Both the position numbers and the translations under genes were made by a program. From Adiantum capillus-veneris (lineage: Eukaryota; Streptophyta; Polypodiopsida; Polypodiales; Pteridaceae), in the NCBI GenBank assembly GCA_014529385.2, contig CM043967.1, positions 135,729,182-135,793,181 on the forward strand: 64,000 bases of DNA. Reading direction: 5' to 3'. Numbering within the stretch: position 1 is the first letter of the stretch; each line of letters begins with the position of its first letter. The notes under the pieces were generated by a model that made no database searches, had not been told where the DNA came from, and saw nothing but the letters and a program-made list of their open reading frames with translations. This document shows positions 57,061 through 64,000 of the stretch, piece by piece.

Positions 57061-57880
57061 AGCAGTCCATAAGAACAAAAGAAAATCAACAACGAGTGTC
57101 TACAAACCGACATACAAAACTCTGTGTCAACAAGTCATAAAAGTCTGTCATCAGCTCCATGTCTATGCGTTTGCTTGGACTTCACAACTAGTCTATGGGT
57201 AAGGGCATGGATTTTATTCTTTTAATTTATAGAGACGGACACCATTGAGTGCCAACTATCCACCATACTTTTGTGGGGCACTTTTGCATGACACACTATA
57301 TATGGTTTGTAGTTTGTTTCGTTTCCTCATTGCAAGACGAAAAATTTCACAATTCACATGGTTTTCCTATAGCTTGACAAAACCACATTCTCTACCGTGC
57401 ACACTTAGACGAGAAGCCTACTTAATGAACAAGTCAATAGTCCAAGTTAATTTTTTCATTTTTCTAACTTTCAATCTATTGTGTGTAAACGAATCGTTTC
57501 TTACCCACAACACATCAACAATAAACCATATTAACAATTTTTTATGGCATGACCAACCAAGTAAAACTTGTGTTTGTGAACAGAGTATCCAAAACAGTTG
57601 TACTTAGGTTTGGATATGCACAATTTCAATGTCCCTAATAGAGGATCTTTACCCTACGCTACCCATCACTCTTTTATGAACCCACTTTGCCGACAAGCCC
57701 ACGCAATGATTAAGAGAGCCGAGTTTCCTTGTGTATTTAAAGAATTAGTAATAATATTAAAATATTTAAGTAGTTGGTTTGTAGTAGCGCTTCAATGGAA
57801 AATAAAAAGGCTCTTTCAGGAAAAAGAGAGTATTATGAGGGTTTCTATTTTCTTTTACCTTGTTCCCAAGCGCTATTAAG
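57061..57880. other. Gene-free stretch
   Basis: Only short open frames (57245-57607, 57598-57879) without recognisable domains. Confidence 0.5.
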
Positions 57881-57884
57881 TAAT

Positions 57885-58690
57885 ATGATCTTCTTCTGCA
57901 AGAGGAGTGTCACCTTCTGAAAGTCCACTACCTTCATCTGAAAACATGAAAATTACTCCACCATGGCAAAAAGACTTTCTGGCTGCATCAGCCATTGCTG
58001 CACCCACATTGGAATGACCTCTTTCCCTCTGATCAGCTGCATAGATGTGCTAAAAGTTGTCCCCAAAGAGTTGGTCTAACAGTAAGGCTTTGGCTTCTCA
58101 GCCTATGGGTTGTGGGTTGAACACCCCCGTTGGGTCTCCTCTAGAATGGACACCTTGTGCTCACCTGGTGTTCATGTTGCTAGGGCTCTTGCCCTTGATC
58201 ACTCAAGTGCATCCTCCTCCCGGGGTGGGTCACCCAAGGAGGCGGCTCCTAGCTTGTTGCTACAAGTTCTCTCCATTCTTCCCAGTACATGTGGTGCATT
58301 AGTTAGGTGGCCGTGATACCTACGTGTGGCTCTTGTCCGATGGTACGTCACCTGAGGAGGAGGTTCCTAGCTTGTTGCTACGAGTTCTCTCCGCTGTTCC
58401 CGGTACATGTGGTGCATCAGTTAGGTGACCATGGTGATACCTACGAGTAGCTATTCCTGATGGTACGCGACCCTTGCCCGACCATGTTTCATGGCTAATT
58501 TTTGCAAAGGATAAGCACCTCCCCCTGTGGGCACTCTAATGTGTTGTTTTTTTTTTTTTCTGAAGTGTCGTTAAAAGCAACAAAAATTGAAGCTTCCACC
58601 TCAAGTCCATTTTTGCCGCATGTTTTAAAGCCTAAATGCAGGCTCTTCATCTCTAACTGTAGTTGCATCGACGATTATTGGAACTAGATC
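57885..58690 (-). pseudogene. Duplicated PPR gene tail, copy 1, split by a SINE
   Basis: 57885-58058 matches the last codons of the PPR gene (59050-59215): ...CATCTGAAAACAT..., then GATCAGCTGCATAGATGTGCTAAAAG. After the SINE, 58566-58690 continues with AATTGAAGCTTCC as in the gene. It covers only the E-type C-terminus and is out of frame. Confidence 0.75.
58059..58562 (+). mobile_element. tRNA-derived SINE copy 2
   Basis: Begins GTCCCCAAAGAGTTGG like copy 1. The body has an internal direct duplication of about 118 bp (TCCTAGCTTGTTGCTAC at 58247 and 58365) not seen in copy 1. It ends in a T-run. The B box is mutated (GGTTGAACACC). TAAAAG flanks both sides of the insertion in the PPR-tail duplicate. 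Confidence 0.8.
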
Positions 58691-58930
58691 GAGTTGAACT
58701 CTTTGCCTGTGATCAGCTACATATATGTCTCTAAAAGAGACAAGAGTTGAAGCTCCCTTATATCTGATTGGGCCATGTGTTTAGTTGCGAGCTCTGCACC
58801 TCTCAAATAGTAACAAACAACCAGCAAAGCATGCAAGATGGAGACATCCACACAACAGCAGCTTCAATATCATGGTAAATATATCGAGTAGCGACTCTGC
58901 ACGTAAGGTGTGATGGTGCATGCACTTGCG
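58691..58930 (-). pseudogene. Duplicated PPR gene tail, copy 2
   Basis: Resembles 59180-59345 of the PPR gene: GTGATCAGCTACATATATGTCTCTAAAAG, GCACCTCTCAAATAG, CCAGCAAAGCATGCAAGATGG. In the minus frame it reads VVWMSPSCMLCWLFV, a decayed form of AAIWHALLGAC. It lies directly downstream of the intact gene. Confidence 0.65.
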
Positions 58931-59032
58931 AGGACCAGTCTTTCATTGTGCATACAGTGCCTTCTTTAACATGCTCATTAAAGAAGCCTCGTGGAAGGCA
59001 ACACAGACTTTTGTTACATCCTTCCTTTGACA

Positions 59033-62000
59033 TTATCGAGAAACGCAATCGTCAAGAAGAGTGTTACCTAGTAACTGTCCACCCACTTCATCAGAAAACA
59101 TAGAAACCACTCCATCATCAGCATCAGGCCACCAAGATTTTCCTGAGCGGTTTGGCGACATCATATGAACTCCCTCTTGGTTCTCCTGTCTGTGATCAGC
59201 TGCATATATGTTGCTAAAAGAAACATAAGTTGAAGCTTCCTTCAAATCTAATTGATCTGCATGTTTAAATGCCCACATTGCAAGTTTTGCATCTCTCAAA
59301 CGGTGACAAGCGCCCAATAAAGCATGCCAAATGGCAGCATCAACACAAAATGGCAGTTGCAGTATCACTGCTCCTGCTTTGTCTAATTGGCCGGCACGGG
59401 CGAATAGATCCACCATGCATGTTAGGTGTTTTAAGGTTGGGTTGATGCCAAATTCTTGTATCATTAGCTCAAAGTACATTTGAGCCTTGTCTAATTGGCC
59501 TCCGTGACTGCACGTATTGAGCACTGTGGTGAAAGTGACCAAATCCGGGTCATACCCTTTCGTTACCATTTCATGCAATACATTGAGCATGCTGTCATCC
59601 TGTCCAAGCAGGGCGTATCCAGCAATTAAAGCATTCCAAGAAACTACGTCCGTAACTGAAAGCCTGTCAAAAGTTTCTCGCCCCTCCATAGCTAAACCAC
59701 AATTTGCATACATGTCTACCAATGCACTACTAATTGTGGAATTGTCTAGCCATCCTCTTTTTGTGATCTCAGCATGCAGGTCATGAGACTTGTCTACAGC
59801 TCCTAGGCTGCCACAGGCTTTTAGCATGCACACAAAACTAACCACATCAGGCATGATGCCTTCAGATTGCATCTGGTCAACACAGTTCAGGACTTCCTCA
59901 CCAAGCGCGTGCTGAACATAACCCGTAAGAAGTGCGTTCCATGAGACCACATCACGATATGAAAGCTTCTCAAACACTTCTTGTGCTTTCTTGATCAGGC
60001 CACACTTGGCATACATGTCCACCAGTGCAGTGCCAACATGAACATCTTTTTCAAGCCATTTGGCCTTCTCAATCTCAATATGTACTTCCTGGCCCTTGTC
60101 TGCCCTTCCTATGCTGCCACACGCCTTCAATATACAAACAAAAGTAATGGCATCTGCAGACAGGCCTGCTACTTGCATCTGCTCAAAACAACTCAATGCT
60201 TGTTCTCCTAGTCCATGCTGAGAATAGCCTGCAATCAGGGAATTCCAGGAGACCACATCTCGAATCGCAAGTTTATCAAACACTTCTTGAGCTTTTTCAA
60301 GCAAGCCACATTTTGCATACATATCAATGACGGAATTAGAGATCATTAAACTCTTCTCCATTAATCCCTCCCTCAAAATCTGATTGTGGATTTCTTCACC
60401 CTTGTCTATGGCACCTGTGCTGGCGCAGGCTTTTAGGACACAAGCATAGGTAACCGCATCAGCAGACAAACCTTCTACTTGCATTTGTTGAAAGCAGTTA
60501 AAAGCTTCCTCACCATGCACATCTTGTGCATGCCCTGCAATGATTGAGTTCCATGAAACAGAATCCCGAACTTGGAGCTGATTAAAAATGTCCTTTGCTT
60601 TCTCAGGAAGGCCACATTTTACATACATAAATAATAATGCATTTGCAATAACAGCATGTTTCTCAAGCAATCCCTCTCTTAGAATTCTGGCATGTACATT
60701 TTGGCCCTTGTCGAGGGCCCCAACACAGCCACAAGCCTTTAAAACAGAAACAAAAGTTATTGCATCTGGAGAAAGACCCTCCTCGTCCATTTTCTCCAAA
60801 CAGTTTAGTGCTTCTCCACCATGTCCATGTACAACGTATCCAGATATTAGTGCATTCCATGAAACTACATCCCGCTTTGGCATCTCATTGAACAGTTCTT
60901 GTGCTTTCTCATATAGGCCACATTTGGAATACATACCAATCAGAGCATTGGAAACTACAGGATCTTTTCCAACCAGCTTATCTTTAGCCATTTGGTTATG
61001 TAACTCTTGGCCCTTATCCAGTGCTCCTAAGCTGCCACAGGCTTTCAAGACACAGGCAAAGGTTATTTCATCTGGACGGAAGCCTGCAAATTGCATCTGC
61101 TCAAAACATTTCAGAGCTTCTTGGCCTTGCATGTTCTGTGCATATCCATCAATGAGAGCACTCCACAGCATTGCATCACGAACTGAAATCTCATCAAAGA
61201 CATCTTGTGCTTCTGCCATCATGCCACATTTAGAGTACATATCAACAAGTGCAGTGCCAACGACTATATCTTTCTCCAATAATCCATCAATAACAATCGC
61301 AGCATGGACTCCTTGACCCTCATGCACAGCTTGTATGCTACTGCAAGCTTTCAATATGCCAAGAAAGGTGACTGCATTTGGAACACAGCCAGCTTGCTGC
61401 ATTTTGTTGTAACACCTCAATGCTTCCTCACCATGTCCTTGCAGGACAAACCCTGTCATGAGCGCAGTCCATGTGACGACATCGAGTGTTGAAAGCTCAT
61501 CAAACACCCCTTGTGCTTTTCCAAGGAGGCCACACTTCACATACATATCCACCAGTGCATTGCCAATCACTCGGCACTGCTCTACCAACCCCTCCTTGAC
61601 AACCTGAGCATGTATGTCTTGGCCTTTGTCTAATGCTCCTAGGCTTGAACAAGCTTTCAAGATGCAAGAAAAGGTGACTTCATCAGGAAAAATTCCCTCC
61701 TTTTGCATGCGTTCAAAACAGCTAAATGCTTCCTTATCATGCTTGTGTCGAACATACCCTGCAATTAATGCATTCCATGATACTACATTTTGGATAGAAA
61801 GCCCATCAAATGCCTCTTGTGCTTTTTTGAGTGCACCACATTTTGCATACATGTTTACTATTGCACTGCCAACAAAAACATTGTCCTTAAATATGCCTCT
61901 CTTGGCAATGCTAGTATGTATTTGAATGCCTTGACGCAAATCATGTCTCTCTGCACAAACTTTTAACAATTTTACAAGAGTACTTGGCGCACATGTACCA

Positions 62001-62311
62001 AGGTCAATTCCCTCATTGCCACTGACCGTGCTAACCCCTTCTTCCTTTTTCTCCTCGTCCTCATTCTGTTGTAGCTCATCAACCACCTTTTCCTTGCTCG
62101 TGTTCTCCTTTTGTGTAGAGTACTCTGCATTGTAATACTCGGGTGATCTTGCCTGCACTTCAACATGCAGTTCTCGTAATGGTATGCGCCCTGCAACTTC
62201 TAGCTCTTCTTGAACCCAACATTTTTTATTGGAAATACTATTGGTAGACAAAGGATCCCTGGTGCTGACCACAAGCTTTGAATCTGAAAATTTCAAAAGA
62301 GATGCATTCAT
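59033..62311 (-). CDS. PLS-class pentatricopeptide-repeat protein, E type, no DYW domain
   Basis: 1092 residues from Met at 62309-62311, which begins MNASLLKFSDSKLVVS. The open frame extends 78 codons further upstream, but that part is translated microsatellite and unlikely to be protein. After about 105 residues come eight P-L-S triplets of about 101 residues each, with phrases like VVSWNALIAGY, GxxPDxVTFxCxLKAC and LVDMYAKCGLxxKAQEVF. Then follow a last L2/S2 pair and an E-like region (AAIWHALLGACH ... SNIYAAD). It ends shortly after SGKSWWPDADDGVVSMF, so there is no cytidine-deaminase DYW domain. Such proteins bind single-stranded RNA in plastids or mitochondria, often as editing specificity factors. 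An organelle-targeting N-terminus is plausible but not obvious. It is intronless, as usual for the family. Confidence 0.93.
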   Translation of the reverse strand: MNASLLKFSDSKLVVSTRDPLSTNSISNKKCWVQEELEVAGRIPLRELHVEVQARSPEYYNAEYSTQKENTSKEKVVDELQQNEDEEKKEEGVSTVSGNEGIDLGTCAPSTLVKLLKVCAERHDLRQGIQIHTSIAKRGIFKDNVFVGSAIVNMYAKCGALKKAQEAFDGLSIQNVVSWNALIAGYVRHKHDKEAFSCFERMQKEGIFPDEVTFSCILKACSSLGALDKGQDIHAQVVKEGLVEQCRVIGNALVDMYVKCGLLGKAQGVFDELSTLDVVTWTALMTGFVLQGHGEEALRCYNKMQQAGCVPNAVTFLGILKACSSIQAVHEGQGVHAAIVIDGLLEKDIVVGTALVDMYSKCGMMAEAQDVFDEISVRDAMLWSALIDGYAQNMQGQEALKCFEQMQFAGFRPDEITFACVLKACGSLGALDKGQELHNQMAKDKLVGKDPVVSNALIGMYSKCGLYEKAQELFNEMPKRDVVSWNALISGYVVHGHGGEALNCLEKMDEEGLSPDAITFVSVLKACGCVGALDKGQNVHARILREGLLEKHAVIANALLFMYVKCGLPEKAKDIFNQLQVRDSVSWNSIIAGHAQDVHGEEAFNCFQQMQVEGLSADAVTYACVLKACASTGAIDKGEEIHNQILREGLMEKSLMISNSVIDMYAKCGLLEKAQEVFDKLAIRDVVSWNSLIAGYSQHGLGEQALSCFEQMQVAGLSADAITFVCILKACGSIGRADKGQEVHIEIEKAKWLEKDVHVGTALVDMYAKCGLIKKAQEVFEKLSYRDVVSWNALLTGYVQHALGEEVLNCVDQMQSEGIMPDVVSFVCMLKACGSLGAVDKSHDLHAEITKRGWLDNSTISSALVDMYANCGLAMEGRETFDRLSVTDVVSWNALIAGYALLGQDDSMLNVLHEMVTKGYDPDLVTFTTVLNTCSHGGQLDKAQMYFELMIQEFGINPTLKHLTCMVDLFARAGQLDKAGAVILQLPFCVDAAIWHALLGACHRLRDAKLAMWAFKHADQLDLKEASTYVSFSNIYAADHRQENQEGVHMMSPNRSGKSWWPDADDGVVSMFSDEVGGQLLGNTLLDDCVSR

Positions 62312-62745
62312 CTTCAAATTAAACTTCTGAAATAGATTAACGTGCCAACAAGCAAAAAATGATATCAGCCATGCTACTTGGCTTACAAAAATGCAGAAAT
62401 AATGAGCCTGCAGATGTGCATGTGTGTGTGCACACATGCATGGCACTCTCTCTCTCTCTCTCAGAAGATTCGAGCCATACTCTCTCGACATCCAGAGTGC
62501 AGATGAGGATGGATCCTCACCATTTCTTCCATCTTTGTTTCTCACACTGTTACATCCAGTTTACCGGGTACCTATTGTATCAGCTGCTACACCCACGTAG
62601 TTTTAGATTGTAGTAGTAGTAGTAGTATTTTGTTCCACTTCTAGTTCTTTTGTACCCAGACATGGTATTAGATTCACTATTTTGTAACTGATTGGTCTCA
62701 TAGGTCATTTTGGCCTTTTGAAGACGTTAATATAACATTTCATTT
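62312..62745. other. Upstream region of the PPR gene
   Basis: Contains GT- and CT-rich microsatellites (about 62420-62462) and an (AGT)n run (about 62609-62628). No clear core promoter element was identified. The LINE to the right begins within 0.5 kb of the gene start. Confidence 0.4.
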
Positions 62746-62746
62746 C

Positions 62747-62789
<43 letters not shown>

Positions 62790-62835
62790 CGCCATCTCTC
62801 TCTCTCTTTACCATGCTTTCGTTTAGGGTTTGCTG

Positions 62836-62898
62836 CTGTATTTTAGGGTTCGCGACCTGTTTTTAGGGCTCGCGACCTGTATTTTAGGGTTCGCGACC
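62836..62898 (+). repeat. LINE leader tandem array (3 units)
   Basis: TTTTAGGGYTCGCGACCT occurs three times at about 26-bp spacing, followed by a T-run (62899-62923). Tandem 5' UTR units are common promoter modules in LINEs. Function here is inferred. Confidence 0.7.
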
Positions 62899-62990
62899 TT
62901 TTTTTTTTTTTTTTTTTTTTTTTGGGGTTGTTGGACAAATCTGCGTTTTAGGGTTTACTGCATTTTCTGCACTCTAGAAACATCAATCCT

Positions 62991-63030
<40 letters not shown>

Positions 63031-63032
<2 letters not shown>

Positions 63033-63897
63033 GTCATCCCCAACCTCACATATGGCAACAAGCAAACTCAAATATATGCTTCACTCCAAACGAATTTCCA
63101 TCATTGAATTGGAAATGAAAGCATGGAGAAAAGAGATGGAAGATTGGAGGAACGCGAAGACCGTTTTCCTCCGAGAAAATGAAGAAAAGGAGAAGAGGTG
63201 GAAGGACGAGAAGGATCATCTTCTCAACAAGATCACCACGTTGGAGAATAGCATTTTGGACCTCCACAAAGAAGTGTTGGAAACACGGTCAAAAAATGGG
63301 CTTGAAGAGGGGGAATTTCAGCCCTCTTTGAGAGAAGAAATTGACATCATCAATGAGGAGAAGAAGTCATGGGCCGCGGTCATATCCGAAACGCAAAAGA
63401 AAGTAGAGGAGGCCGAAAAATGGATTGAGGTTGCCAAGAAAGGGAAAGGTAAGGAAGCTCCTTGTACACCCACTCTTATCAACATGACCCTCGAAGAGGA
63501 ACAAAGGAGGATGCGGGCTCTACATGTGAGGGTAACCGGCCTCAAGGACATAAACAATGTGGAAAAAGAGGTCACAAGCCTCACATCAATGATGGGGGTG
63601 GAGAAGCCTTCACACACAAAGGCATGGAGAGTGGGCAAGAAGAGTGAGGGCCCCGGAGAATCTTCAAAGAAAAGAGCTCTCATACTACGCTTCCCTTCAT
63701 TGGAAGAGAAGAAGGAATTCTTGAGGAAGAGACCTACTCTCAAGAAGACAGGTATTTTCTTAGGCGATGACCTCACTCTCTCACAACTTGCGCATATGAG
63801 AGAAGTAATGCCCGAGATTCAAGCGGCAAGGGAGAAGGGGAAGATGGCCTTTTACAGAGATGGTCGGGTGGTGATTGTAGAGCGGCGCTCTACATGA
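63031..63897 (+). CDS. LINE ORF1 (coiled coil plus RRM-like nucleic-acid-binding protein)
   Basis: 288 residues from ATG 63031 (MSSPTSHMATSKLKY). An in-frame upstream extension to 62830 is translated T-run and CT repeat and is rejected. Residues about 23-145 are highly charged and heptad-like (KEMEDWRNAKTVF, EKRWKDEKDHLLNKITTLEN), predicting a coiled coil. About 160-288 resemble the L1 ORF1 RRM and C-terminal part (RALHVRVTGLKDINNVEKEV ... RALILRFPSLEEKKEFL ... GIFLGDDLT). The expected role is trimeric RNA chaperone coating LINE RNA. The frame is intact. ORF2 starts 30 bp after the stop. Confidence 0.82.
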
Positions 63898-63927
63898 CGG
63901 TGCGAGACCTATGGGACCACATTGAGG

Positions 63928-64000
63928 ATGGCGACTTGGAATTGTAATGGGTCTATGAGGTTGGATGTTGGTGCCTTTGAGGACAGTTTCAGAGACAAGG
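63928..64000 (+). CDS. LINE ORF2, N-terminal start of endonuclease (partial)
   Basis: ATG 63928 opens MATWNCNGSMRLDVGAF, matching the usual first strand of the apurinic-type endonuclease (a WN-x-N/R-G pattern) that starts ORF2 in L1-like elements. It runs off the window edge, so the RT domain cannot be assessed. Confidence 0.7.
   Translation, partial: MATWNCNGSMRLDVGAFEDSFRDK

Larger units (their letters stand above)
62750..64000 (+). mobile_element. LINE (L1-like non-LTR retrotransposon), 5' part, cut by the window edge
   Basis: A 5' leader with CT-rich tracts and a short tandem array precedes an intact ORF1 (63031-63897) and the start of ORF2 (63928 onward). ORF1 with a coiled coil and an RRM-like domain, followed closely by an endonuclease-type ORF2, is the layout of L1-clade elements. 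The exact 5' end is unknown, and 62750 is set at the start of the CT tract. Confidence 0.75.

Noticed and set aside
62312-62545. N-terminal 78-codon extension of the PPR frame
   Set aside because: It translates GA/CT and GT/CA microsatellites and hydrophobic filler. The downstream Met gives a more credible start.
62830-63030. Upstream in-frame extension of LINE ORF1
   Set aside because: It consists of a poly-Phe run from the T-tract and Ser-Leu repeats from (CT)n. The ATG at 63031 directly after the CT tract is the likely start.
1-64000. CRISPR arrays, bacterial operons, rRNA genes
   Set aside because: Nothing regular enough was seen. The window is clearly plant nuclear DNA dominated by retrotransposons.

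Overview
This is a transposon-dense stretch of a plant nuclear genome. The only host gene I can support is an intronless PLS-class pentatricopeptide-repeat (PPR) gene at 59.0-62.3 kb on the minus strand. Its motif wording (triplets ending in phrases like LKACGSLGALDKGQ) and the transposon families around it suggest a fern or another seed-free vascular plant. That taxonomic call is inference and was not checked by any search.

Left half (1-31 kb): a nest of LTR retrotransposons up to five layers deep. A plus-strand Ty3/Gypsy element (5.0-8.9 kb) has a minus-strand Ty1/Copia element (Copia-1, 1-5.0 kb) in its 5' LTR. Its protease reading frame runs into a degenerate minus-strand Gypsy element (Gypsy-G1, about 8.9-28.07 kb). 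G1 is split by a minus-strand Copia (Copia-2, 13892-24426), which is split in turn by a plus-strand Copia (Copia-3, 16796-22159, TSD CGAAC). To the right lies a Gypsy gag-pro linker fragment interrupted by a short non-autonomous LTR element (28244-29979, TSD CAATA).

Middle (31-42.4 kb): two more copies of the LTR family seen at 5-7 kb, here called LTR-R1, lie in the opposite orientation. One is split by a 3.5-kb LTR insertion that has lost its internal region (31480-34967, TSD AATTT). The stretch also holds a 288-bp terminal-inverted-repeat element, a 140-bp-LTR TRIM-like element and long gene-free stretches.

42.4-51.4 kb holds a structurally complete, young-looking Gypsy-type element: near-identical 571/573-bp LTRs, TSD TTATC, an Asp-tRNA-type primer binding site and a polypurine tract. 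Its single intact 1726-residue ORF encodes Gag plus aspartic protease, with no reverse transcriptase, RNase H or integrase. It looks like a large Gag-Pro-only non-autonomous element that must borrow a polymerase, and it is the most interesting object here.

Right end (51.4-64 kb): mostly gene-free sequence with degenerate telomere-like repeats, tandem repeats, a decayed Arg/Asp/Ser-rich pseudogene and two tRNA-derived SINE copies. One SINE copy sits in a duplicated fragment of the PPR gene tail. Then come the PPR gene and, at the edge, the 5' part of a LINE with an intact ORF1 and the start of ORF2. All domain calls are by eye from translated motifs. LTR divergences are hand counts.
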